Source: Patescibacteria group bacterium (GTDB taxonomy: Bacteria > Patescibacteriota > Minisyncoccia > Portnoybacterales > UBA2143). From it: 14,973 bases of DNA. The notes beneath the pieces are model-generated. The model did no database searches, was not told the DNA's origin, and saw only the letters and a program-made list of their open reading frames with translations. Positions 1-5,837 of this stretch are shown here, one piece after another; positions within the stretch are counted from its first letter, which is position 1; each line of letters starts with the position of its first letter. The stretch covers positions 1 through 14,973 of the forward strand of contig JAHJQT010000022.1 of the NCBI GenBank assembly GCA_018819085.1. Reading direction: 5' to 3'. The position numbers and the translations under genes were made by a program.

Positions 1-50
1 AAAGGGCGAATCCTTGATTTTTATTTCAGGGAACAATTCAGCCCTTTTTT
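1..50 (+). terminator. Intrinsic terminator or leader attenuator
   Basis: AAAGGGC at 1-7 pairs with GCCCTTT at 41-47. The stem continues with GAAT (8-11) against ATTC (36-39), then a second block, 12-18 against 26-32, closing a loop at 19-25. The 3' arm runs into a T tract (45-50, then ATTTTTAT). This is the form of a rho-independent terminator for a gene upstream of the window. It ends only about 18 bases before the ATG at 68, so it could instead be an attenuator in that gene's leader. Confidence 0.7.
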
Positions 51-67
51 ATTTTTATAACAAAAAC

Positions 68-1090
68 ATGATTAAAAAATATTATATAAAAGATATACTA
101 AAAAAAATAGACAGAAATAAAACCACATTAATTAGATGGGAAAATTTAGATTTAATCCCAAAAGCTAAAAAAGATTCTCGTGGGTGGAGATATTATACAG
201 AAAACGAAGTTGAAGAAATTGTTAGTTTAATAAAAAATACTAACTATTTTAAAAATATTTTTTCAGGAAAGAATAATACAATAAAAAAAGATTTTGAATA
301 TAAATCACATAAAAATCTATCAAGATCAAAAATTGCAATTGGTATTGTATCAGTAATTTTAATATTTGCTTGTTCTCTTTTATTTTTCAATCAATCAGCA
401 AAAGCATTTATTGCAAGTTCATTAATAAGTACTTCTGATTTTACCTCAAACCAAATCCAAGATACAAAAGATTTAGCAAATAATACTCTGGCTCTTACAA
501 AGATAATCTCAAACAAAACCAAAAACACAATAACAAGTACAGCTATTCAAACACAAGATTATCTATTATCAAATATTTCTTCAATAAAAAATAAAATAAG
601 TTCTACAATTTCATATACAGGGAATAACGCACTTAATTTTATTTCAAATGAATTAGATATATTTACAAGTCAATTTGAAAAATTAACTAAGGATGCTGGA
701 AATACGATAGGCAATATTTCATTATTAGCAAAAGATATTGAAAATAAGATTGGTATGAAAGTTATAGGTTTTTTTGATAATATATCTTCAGCAAAAGATT
801 ATGCATCAGCAAGTATATTTGATCCAATAACTAATACATTACAGCTTCCAGGAATAGTTGGATATTTTAATGGTTGTTGTGGCAATCAAGAATATATTAA
901 ACCAACAATGACTTCTGTTATGAATCTTAATAATGCTACAGAAATATCTTATGAATATGGCCCAGTATCAGAAATATATCTTAGGAAAATTCTTGATTCT
1001 TGTTATATGCCTATTAATCAAAGTAGGCCAGTTATTAGTGATAATTTTTTCGAGTTTTATCCAGAGTTTAAAGAGTGCTTAGGGCAATAG
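68..1090 (+). CDS. Membrane-anchored MerR-type HTH protein, unknown function
   Basis: The 340-residue protein starts with a MerR-like helix-turn-helix (about residues 1-55; [21 protein letters not shown], then an ENEVEEI helix). A basic linker and one hydrophobic segment follow (about 89-108, [17 protein letters not shown]). The rest, about 230 residues, is Ser/Thr/Asn/Lys-rich, predicted mainly helical, and ends in a Cys-containing tail (GCCGN, DSCYM, KECLG). Inferred topology: cytoplasmic DNA-binding head, single membrane pass, extracytoplasmic C-terminus, in the manner of ToxR-like one-component regulators. ATG 68 is preferred over an in-frame ATG at 14 because the earlier one lies inside the terminator hairpin and the HTH begins directly after Met68. 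No ribosome-binding site is visible. I do not recognise the C-terminal part. Target genes and signal are unknown; the divergent or downstream neighbours are only candidates. Confidence 0.7.
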
Positions 1091-1099
1091 ATTGTTAGA

Positions 1100-1153
1100 A
1101 TGAAAATATTAGGGGTTAAGGGGCGTATTGTGGATAAACCTAGAATAAACTAG
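1100..1153 (+). other. Possible 5' remnant of a wecG-like gene
   Basis: An ATG at 1100 opens an 17-codon frame whose first residues, MKILGVK, equal the first seven of the glycosyltransferase starting at 3810. The first 21 bases of the two sites differ at two positions only. After that the resemblance stops, and TAG closes the frame at 1151-1153. It could be a duplicated gene start left when the two ATPase genes were inserted, or chance in AT-rich DNA. No function is proposed. Confidence 0.25.
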
Positions 1154-1194
1154 ACAAGATATATAGTTGATATTCAAAATTTGTCGTTTGCCAC

Positions 1195-1223
1195 TTGACA
1201 TTTTTATATCAAAAATGTAAAAT
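1195..1223 (+). promoter_or_regulatory. Sigma70-type promoter with internal inverted repeat
   Basis: TTGACA (1195-1200), 17-bp spacer, TAAAAT (1218-1223). A perfect 8-bp inverted repeat, ACATTTTT (1198-1205) and AAAAATGT (1211-1218) around ATATC, covers the spacer and touches both promoter boxes, which is operator-like. Transcription would be expected to begin at about 1230, one or two bases before the ATG at 1232, so the message is probably leaderless. Confidence 0.7.
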
Positions 1224-1231
1224 GGAAATAT

Positions 1232-2413
1232 ATGATATATCCAAGAAGAATTTTTCGTCTCATAAACAAACGGATTGAAGATAAAGAGATAATAGTTTTG
1301 ACTGGTATGCGCCGCGTGGGCAAGACCACGCTTTATCGGATGATTTTTGATAACATTAAAAGCGATAATAAAGTTTTTTTAGATATGGAAAATCCTATTG
1401 AGCAAAGGATTTTTGAAGAAAAAGATTATAATAATATTTTGGCTAATCTGAAGGAATTCGGCATAAACACAAAAACCAAAGCATATGTTTTTCTGGACGA
1501 AATACAGGCGATGCCTAATGCCGTAAAAGCCGTCAAATATCTACATGACCATTACAAGATTAAATTTTTTCTTACCGGTTCCAGTAGTTTTTATTTGAAA
1601 AATCTTTTTCCGGAAAGTTTAGCGGGCAGGAAATTTATTTTTGAGCTTTTTCCTCTTGATTTTGAGGAATTTTTAATTTTTAGAGATGTAAATAGACAAG
1701 TGCGGGAAAAATTTAACAAAATTGCCCAAAACAAGAATTTAATCGCTTATGAAAAGCGTAAAAAACATTATGATGAATATATGGAGCATGGTGGATTCCC
1801 TGAGGTTGTTTTGAGTAAAGATATTGAAACAAAAAAACTGCGCTTGAATGATATTTTTAAATCTTATTTTGAAAAAGATGTCGGAGTTTTGGCCGACTTT
1901 AAAGAAATGAAGGCCTTTCGGGATTTGATTTTTTTATTAATGCAGAGAGTCGGGTCAAAAATTGAAATTACCAAATTATCTTCGGAAATAGGGATTTCAA
2001 GAGGAACCGTTTATTCATTTTTGTCTTTTTTGGAAAGCACTTATTTTGTAAGTTTTATTTCTCCTTTCACAAAAAATGTTGATAGGGAAGTTAGCGGAAG
2101 CAAAAAAGTATATTTATGCGATAATGGTTTTCTGAACCATTTTGCAAAAGTTTCAGAGGGCTCTCTTTTTGAAAATTCTGTTTTTCTCAATTTGAGAAAG
2201 TACGGGAAGATTAATTATTATCAGAAACGTAGCGGCGCAGAGATTGATTTTATTTTGGATGGGCAGATTGCTCTAGAAGCAAAATTAAGGGGTGTAGATT
2301 CTGATTTGAGAAAATTGGAAAAAATTTCTAAATTGCTTAATCTATCGCAATGGTATGTACTAACAAAAAATTTCGTTGAAGAAAAGCATTTTATACCTAT
2401 AGGGGAGATATAG
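1232..2413 (+). CDS. AAA_14/DUF4143 ATPase with intact nuclease-like motif
   Basis: A 393-residue P-loop ATPase of the AAA_14 plus DUF4143 type. Walker A is GMRRVGKT (residues 25-32), Walker B is VFLDE (86-90), and a sensor-like LTGSSS follows near residue 115. A winged-helix-like segment (about 235-275, ISRGTVYSFLSFLEST) leads into the C-terminal DUF4143 region. That region carries the PD-(D/E)XK layout: E314 in FENSVF, D339 in EIDFIL, and E349-A-K351 in LEAK. Members of this large family are usually annotated only as ATP-binding proteins; no reaction has been assigned with confidence. Nuclease activity is therefore possible but unproved. The ATG sits at the predicted transcription start. 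Codons in the Walker A region (CGCCGCGTGGGC) are more GC-rich than in the flanking genes, hinting at acquisition by transfer. A diverged paralogue follows at 2515. Confidence 0.85.
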   Translation: MIYPRRIFRLINKRIEDKEIIVLTGMRRVGKTTLYRMIFDNIKSDNKVFLDMENPIEQRIFEEKDYNNILANLKEFGINTKTKAYVFLDEIQAMPNAVKAVKYLHDHYKIKFFLTGSSSFYLKNLFPESLAGRKFIFELFPLDFEEFLIFRDVNRQVREKFNKIAQNKNLIAYEKRKKHYDEYMEHGGFPEVVLSKDIETKKLRLNDIFKSYFEKDVGVLADFKEMKAFRDLIFLLMQRVGSKIEITKLSSEIGISRGTVYSFLSFLESTYFVSFISPFTKNVDREVSGSKKVYLCDNGFLNHFAKVSEGSLFENSVFLNLRKYGKINYYQKRSGAEIDFILDGQIALEAKLRGVDSDLRKLEKISKLLNLSQWYVLTKNFVEEKHFIPIGEI

Positions 2414-2446
2414 ACGTCTACGTCCCACTATGCCACTTGGCTTAAA

Positions 2447-2477
2447 AAATAGTTTTCATTGACAATGAAAACTATTT
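2447..2477. repeat. Perfect 14-bp palindrome between the ATPase genes
   Basis: AAATAGTTTTCATT (2447-2460) and AATGAAAACTATTT (2464-2477) are exact reverse complements around a GAC loop. On the + strand no strong T tract follows, so a + strand terminator is unlikely. On the minus strand the hairpin would be followed by a run of T. The centre contains the TTGACA of the next gene's candidate promoter, which favours an operator. Confidence 0.8.
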
Positions 2478-2487
2478 GATGTAAGCT
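2459..2487 (+). promoter_or_regulatory. Candidate promoter of the second ATPase gene
   Basis: TTGACA (2459-2464) lies at the centre of the 2447-2477 palindrome. Seventeen bases on is TAAGCT (2482-2487), a poor -10 but preceded by TG exactly as in the 1195 promoter (TG-TAAAAT there, TG-TAAGCT here). The predicted leader is about 20 nt to the ATG at 2515. The weak -10 limits confidence. A shared TGCCACTTG word (1189-1197 and 2431-2439) also lies upstream of both genes. Confidence 0.4.
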
Positions 2488-2514
2488 TTCAGTGTAAGAG
2501 CAAACATTAAATAT

Positions 2515-3807
2515 ATGGACAAATTATTATTAAAAGAAGTCATTTTAGAACAAAGGGATTTTATTGATCGTGCTGAACAAGGCATAGAGCGGAAGGTCTT
2601 ATTAAATCTTAAAAAATATTTTAAACTGCCTCATACTTTGGTAGTGTCTGGTATTCGGAGAGTGGGTAAATCTACTTTATTGGTTCAGTTAATGCGTAAT
2701 TTTTATAAAGATACCAGTTATTATTTTAATTTTGAAGATGAGCGGCTACTTAATTTTGAATCAAATGATTTTAACGCTCTTTATGAATTAATGATAGAAC
2801 TTTTTGGCGAAAAAAAAGTTTTCTTTTTTGACGAAATTCAGAATGTAAAAGGATGGGAAAATTTTGTCAGAAGAATGCAAGATAGAAAATTTAAATTTTT
2901 TATTACTGGCTCTAACGCTTCTTTACTAAGCAAGGAGTTAGGAACTAAACTAACTGGCCGTCATCTTTCTCAAAAACTTTATCCTTTTTCTTTTAAAGAA
3001 TTTTTATCTTTTAAAAATTACAAGTTTCAACCGAATAATCTTTATAAAACAGTTGAAAGGGGAAAGCTTAAAAAGTTTTTCAATGTTTATTTAAAAGAAG
3101 GGGGAATGCCAGAATATTTACAATATCAGAATAAAGAGGTATTAAAAAATGTCTATGAAGATATTTTATATCGCGATATTGCAGTTAGGTATGATATTAA
3201 AGAAACTAAGTCCCTTAGAGAATTGGCTTTATATTTTCTAACTAATTTGGGCGGTCTTTTTTCATATAACAAGTTAAAGAAGAATTTGAGTTTGGGTAGC
3301 GTTAATACTGTTAAAAGCTATACAGAACATTTAGAAAATAGTTTTTTGATTTTTACAATTAATCTTTTTTCTTATTCTTTAAAACAACAGGCCGTAGCGC
3401 CTAAGAAAGTTTATTGTCTTGATAATGGATTAGCTAACGCAGTTTCTTTTAGATTTTCTCGCGATAGAGGAAAATTTTTAGAGAATTTAGTTTTTATAGA
3501 ATTAAAAAGAAGAAATGAAGATATTTATTATTATAAGACAAAAAATAATTTAGAAGTTGATTTTCTTTTGAAAAAAGCAAGGAAAGTAAAACAATTAATT
3601 CAGGTTTCGCAGAATTTAAAAGAGAACAAAACAAAAGAAAGAGAAATAAATGGTTTAATAACTGCTTTAAAAGAATTAAAATTAAAACAGGGCCTGATTT
3701 TAACTGAAGATGAGGAGGAGGTAATTACTCTAAAAGGAATAAAAATTATAGTTCAGCCGATTTATAAATGGCTATTAATGCCTGTAAATAAGAAAAATGA
3801 AAATTAA
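2515..3807 (+). CDS. AAA_14/DUF4143 ATPase, degenerate nuclease-like motif
   Basis: A 430-residue paralogue of the preceding gene with the same order of parts but diverged sequence. An N-terminal extension of about 40 residues precedes Walker A, GIRRVGKS (46-53). Walker B is FFFDE (103-107), followed by an ITGSNAS sensor-like strand. The helical middle is followed by the C-terminal DUF4143 region with E323 in FLENLVF and D349 in EVDFLL. Where the upstream protein has E-A-K, this one has IQVS: Q363 and S365 replace the acidic residue and the lysine. The ATP-binding half thus looks active, while a metal-dependent nuclease reaction looks impaired; such IQVS forms are familiar in this family. No Shine-Dalgarno sequence precedes the ATG. 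The stop codon is two bases before the next gene's ATG, so the two are probably cotranscribed. Function is unknown. Confidence 0.85.
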   Translation: MDKLLLKEVILEQRDFIDRAEQGIERKVLLNLKKYFKLPHTLVVSGIRRVGKSTLLVQLMRNFYKDTSYYFNFEDERLLNFESNDFNALYELMIELFGEKKVFFFDEIQNVKGWENFVRRMQDRKFKFFITGSNASLLSKELGTKLTGRHLSQKLYPFSFKEFLSFKNYKFQPNNLYKTVERGKLKKFFNVYLKEGGMPEYLQYQNKEVLKNVYEDILYRDIAVRYDIKETKSLRELALYFLTNLGGLFSYNKLKKNLSLGSVNTVKSYTEHLENSFLIFTINLFSYSLKQQAVAPKKVYCLDNGLANAVSFRFSRDRGKFLENLVFIELKRRNEDIYYYKTKNNLEVDFLLKKARKVKQLIQVSQNLKENKTKEREINGLITALKELKLKQGLILTEDEEEVITLKGIKIIVQPIYKWLLMPVNKKNEN

Positions 3808-3809
3808 TA

Positions 3810-4592
3810 ATGAAAATTTTAGGGGTTAAAATAGATAATTTATCTTTGAATGAAGTTCTTGATAAGGTGGAGGGGTTTTTAGGGGATAATAATTCTCATT
3901 ACATTGTAACTCCTAATCCAGAGTTTTTAGTTAAAGCGCAGAAAGATGAGGAGTTTAAGAAAATTCTTAATCAAGCAGATTTGAGTATTCCCGATGGAGT
4001 TGGATTAGTTCTTGCTTCACTATTATCAGGTGAGAGAATTAAAGAAAGAATAGCTGGCGTTGATTTAATGGAAGCGATTTGCGAAAGAGCGGCTGAAAAA
4101 AACTGGCCGGTTTTTTTATTTGGTGCTGGGGAGGGCGTAGCTGAAAAAGCAGGGGATAATTTGAAGGGGAAATATGAGGGGTTGGAGGTAAAAGTTTATA
4201 GGCCGTGCCTTGGTGTCATTCCCGCGAAAGCGGGAATCCAGACCTACACTTTCAGTAATTCCTGGATCCCCAATCAAGTTGGGGATGACACTGGGGTTGG
4301 GGATGACACCCTTTCCTCTTCTATTCTTTTTGTTGCTCTAGGCGCGCCTAAACAGGAGAAATGGATTAATGAGAATTTAAAAAAAATGCCGAGTGTTAAA
4401 TTGGCTATTGGGGTGGGGGGAGCTTTTGATTTTATTTCAGGTAATGTTAAAAGAGCGCCTAAATTCATAAGGGATTTGGGATTAGAATGGCTTTGGAGAT
4501 TAATGATTCAACCATGGAGAATAAAAAGAATTTTTAATGCAGTAGTTGTGTTTCCGTTATTGGTGTTAAAATCAAAATTGATGTATAATTAA
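3810..4592 (+). CDS. WecG/TagA/CpsF-family glycosyltransferase with repeat insertion
   Basis: A 260-residue member of the GT26 family, which transfers N-acetylmannosamine or a related sugar to an undecaprenyl-linked acceptor on the cytoplasmic membrane face during surface polymer synthesis. Family signatures are clear: MKILGVKID start, TPNPEFLVKA (about 34-43), the IPDGVG motif with the presumed catalytic Asp near 63, FLFGAGEGVAEKA, VALGAPKQEKWI, and GVGGAFDFISG..KRAPKFIRDLGLEWLWRL near the C-terminus. Between VKVYRP and ILFVALG, where family members carry a helical stretch ending in n..I..s.PDiL, residues 131-168 are encoded by a palindromic repeat (GVIPAKAGIQ...WIPNQVGDDTGVGDDT). The frame stays open, so a protein is made. 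Whether it folds is uncertain, as part of the normal helix seems to be replaced. The start is two bases after the upstream stop, without a ribosome-binding site. The exact sugar donor and acceptor cannot be told from sequence. Confidence 0.88.
   Translation: MKILGVKIDNLSLNEVLDKVEGFLGDNNSHYIVTPNPEFLVKAQKDEEFKKILNQADLSIPDGVGLVLASLLSGERIKERIAGVDLMEAICERAAEKNWPVFLFGAGEGVAEKAGDNLKGKYEGLEVKVYRPCLGVIPAKAGIQTYTFSNSWIPNQVGDDTGVGDDTLSSSILFVALGAPKQEKWINENLKKMPSVKLAIGVGGAFDFISGNVKRAPKFIRDLGLEWLWRLMIQPWRIKRIFNAVVVFPLLVLKSKLMYN
4200..4313 (+). repeat. Composite palindromic element inside the glycosyltransferase gene
   Basis: The order is AGGCCGTGCCTTG (4200-4212), then hairpin ATTCCCGC-GAAA-GCGGGAAT (4218-4237), a link, then hairpin ATCCCCAA (4266-4273) with TTGGGGAT (4279-4286), then GGGTTGGGGATGACACCCTT (4294-4313). 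Outer TGTCAT (4214-4219) and ATGACA (4285-4290) make 4214-4290 one larger imperfect palindrome. The first hairpin matches the Neisseria dRS3 pattern ATTCCCGCnnnnGCGGGAAT with a GAAA tetraloop. The same parts recur in the same order at 10123-10240. The element is translated in frame as residues 131-168. Confidence 0.85.
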
Positions 4593-4634
4593 AATATAAT
4601 TAATAATAAATAAATAATACGCAAGGCTTTTGTA

Positions 4635-4663
4635 TTGAGTTAGATTAAGAAACTTATTATACA
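4635..4663 (+). promoter_or_regulatory. Candidate promoter for the small acidic membrane protein
   Basis: TTGAGT (4635-4640), 17-bp spacer, TATACA (4658-4663). The predicted transcription start, at about 4670, leaves a leader of roughly 13 nt before the ATG at 4683 and no room for a normal ribosome-binding site. It lies in the 90-base gap after the glycosyltransferase gene, where no terminator is visible. Confidence 0.5.
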
Positions 4664-4682
4664 AGTTTATGCGGATAAAATT

Positions 4683-4964
4683 ATGATGTGGATATGGGTA
4701 ATAATTGCTGTCATTGTTATCGCTGGCTTGCTTTTCTGGGTAAAGTCAGGTAACAAAGATGATGAAGCTGACCCGTCTGCCGACGAGGCAGACTTGTCAG
4801 CTGATATAGAAGAGCCTGCCTCTTCAGCAGACGAGCCTGAGGTTTCAGTAGAAACACCTGAACCTCCTGTTGAGACGCCAGCTGAGTCAGAAGAACCAGA
4901 AGTATCAGAAGAGCCAAAACAAGAAGAAATAGTTTCTTCTAATGAGGAAGATAAGATGGTGTAG
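4683..4964 (+). CDS. Small acidic single-pass membrane protein, unknown function
   Basis: A 93-residue protein. Residues 2-20 (MWIWVIIAVIVIAGLLFWV) form one membrane segment, followed by KSGNKDD and then a highly acidic Glu/Pro/Ser/Ala-rich low-complexity tail with loosely repeated units such as SADEAD, SADEPE, VETPEP and SEEPE. A short N-terminal anchor with a disordered charged tail is all that can be read; the tail may be outside or inside. Either of two adjacent ATGs (4683 or 4686) may be the start. Part of the tail, about residues 29-40, is encoded by a 37-nt palindrome, so repeat DNA has contributed coding sequence here. The gene sits between the glycosyltransferase and mreC with its own candidate promoter. 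The frame itself is convincing because of the TM-plus-acidic-tail design; function is unrecognised. Confidence 0.65.
   Translation: MMWIWVIIAVIVIAGLLFWVKSGNKDDEADPSADEADLSADIEEPASSADEPEVSVETPEPPVETPAESEEPEVSEEPKQEEIVSSNEEDKMV
4766..4802. repeat. Palindrome translated within the acidic protein
   Basis: AGCTGAC (4766-4772), CC, GTCTGCC (4775-4781), loop GACGA, GGCAGAC (4787-4793), TT, GTCAGCT (4796-4802). Both 7-bp arm pairs are perfect, separated by one symmetrical two-base mismatch. It is GC-rich against an AT-rich background and its CTGCC/GGCAG core also occurs at 10311-10323, suggesting a dispersed repeat. Confidence 0.75.
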
Positions 4965-4992
4965 ATTGTGCTTGTGATTAAAGGAATTAATT

Positions 4993-5035
4993 AAAGGAAC
5001 GTCCTTAAAATATAATATTTTAAAGACGTTCCTTT
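4993..5035 (+). repeat. Long hairpin immediately upstream of mreC
   Basis: AAAGGAACGTC (4993-5003) pairs perfectly with GACGTTCCTTT (5025-5035). After one mismatch the inner AT-rich bases (5005-5012 with 5016-5023) also pair. The hairpin ends eight bases before the mreC ATG. It lacks a long T tract, so it is either a weak terminator for the acidic-protein gene or a leader structure acting on mreC. TATAAT at 5011-5016 lies in the loop, but I find no matching -35. Confidence 0.7.
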
Positions 5036-5042
5036 ATAATTA

Positions 5043-5837
5043 ATGAAAAAAATATTTAAGCATCCACTTATTCTGTCTCTATTGATAATATTTTCCCTTA
5101 TTTTTTTAAACCAACAGGGTTGGTTGAATTCTGTTTATAATATCTTTTTTAAATCAAGTTCTTTTATTCAAGAAAATATTTTTCAGGCCTCTCTTAAAAC
5201 AAATAATTTTGTTAATTTTATTATCTCAATAAAAAATCTTGAACAAGAAAATGTTGAGTTAAAAAATAATAATTTAAATCTTTTAAGTGAAATTGTTAAA
5301 TTTAAAGAAATAGAAAAAGAAAATGAAATACTTCGCGAACAAATAGGGTTGCCTTTAGAAGAATCAAGTAAATTGATTTTAACAAGTATTATTGGTAAAG
5401 ATTCTTCTGATTTTGGGAAGTATTTTTTAATTGATAAAGGTAAAAAAGATGGAATTGAAAAAAAATTTGTTGTGATAGCTTCTGGAAATCTATTAGTAGG
5501 ACAAGTAATTGAAGTTTTTGATTCTTTTTCAAGAATAAGATTGATTACAGATCCTAATAGTTTAGTTAATGCACGTATTCAGGATTCAGGAATAACAGGA
5601 TTGATAAAAGGTGGACAGGGGTCAGATTTAATTTTTGATTTATTACCACAAGGCAAGGATATTGAAATTAATAGTGTTGTTGTTACTTCTGGTTTATCAG
5701 GATTATTTCCTGCAGGATTATTGATAGGTCAAATTGAAAAAGTAGTTTCTTCTAAAGCTCAAATCTCACAGATAGCTAAGGTTAAAACTATGGTTGATTT
5801 TAATAAATTAGATAAAGTTTTTGTAATTATACGATGA
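5043..5837 (+). CDS. mreC: Rod shape-determining protein MreC
   Basis: A 264-residue bitopic membrane protein of the elongasome. MreC links the cytoplasmic MreB filament and MreD to PBP2 and stimulates side-wall peptidoglycan synthesis. Seen here: short basic N-terminus, membrane segment at about residues 8-22 (PLILSLLIIFSLIFL), a coiled coil at about 60-105 (LEQENVELKNNNLNLLSEIVKF, EIEKENEILREQIGL), then the beta-rich MreC domain with hallmark stretches IDKGKKDGI, LVGQVIEVFDSFSRIRLITDP, GLIKGG and VVTSGLSGLFPAGLLIGQI. Length is normal for the family. The start follows the 4993-5035 hairpin and has no Shine-Dalgarno sequence. The last codons overlap mreD by four bases (ATGA), so translation is probably coupled. 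No mreB is present in the window. Confidence 0.95.
   Translation: MKKIFKHPLILSLLIIFSLIFLNQQGWLNSVYNIFFKSSSFIQENIFQASLKTNNFVNFIISIKNLEQENVELKNNNLNLLSEIVKFKEIEKENEILREQIGLPLEESSKLILTSIIGKDSSDFGKYFLIDKGKKDGIEKKFVVIASGNLLVGQVIEVFDSFSRIRLITDPNSLVNARIQDSGITGLIKGGQGSDLIFDLLPQGKDIEINSVVVTSGLSGLFPAGLLIGQIEKVVSSKAQISQIAKVKTMVDFNKLDKVFVIIR

Noticed and set aside
14..67. N-terminal extension of the HTH protein from ATG 14
   Set aside because: These 18 codons lie inside the terminator hairpin and T tract; the HTH domain begins right after Met at 68.
4200..4313. wecG as a frameshifted pseudogene
   Set aside because: The frame is continuous from start to stop and the downstream family motifs are in the same frame, so there is no direct sign of disruption.
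4274..4468. Minus-strand open frame across the wecG repeat
   Set aside because: It is opposite a recognised gene and owes its openness partly to the palindromic element; no family features are visible.
4717..4917. Minus-strand open frame opposite the acidic protein
   Set aside because: The Leu/Gln-rich translation is the mirror of Glu/Pro codons on the + strand; no start signal.
5035..5040. TATAAT as the mreC -10 box
   Set aside because: It is two bases from the ATG; transcription would begin inside the gene.
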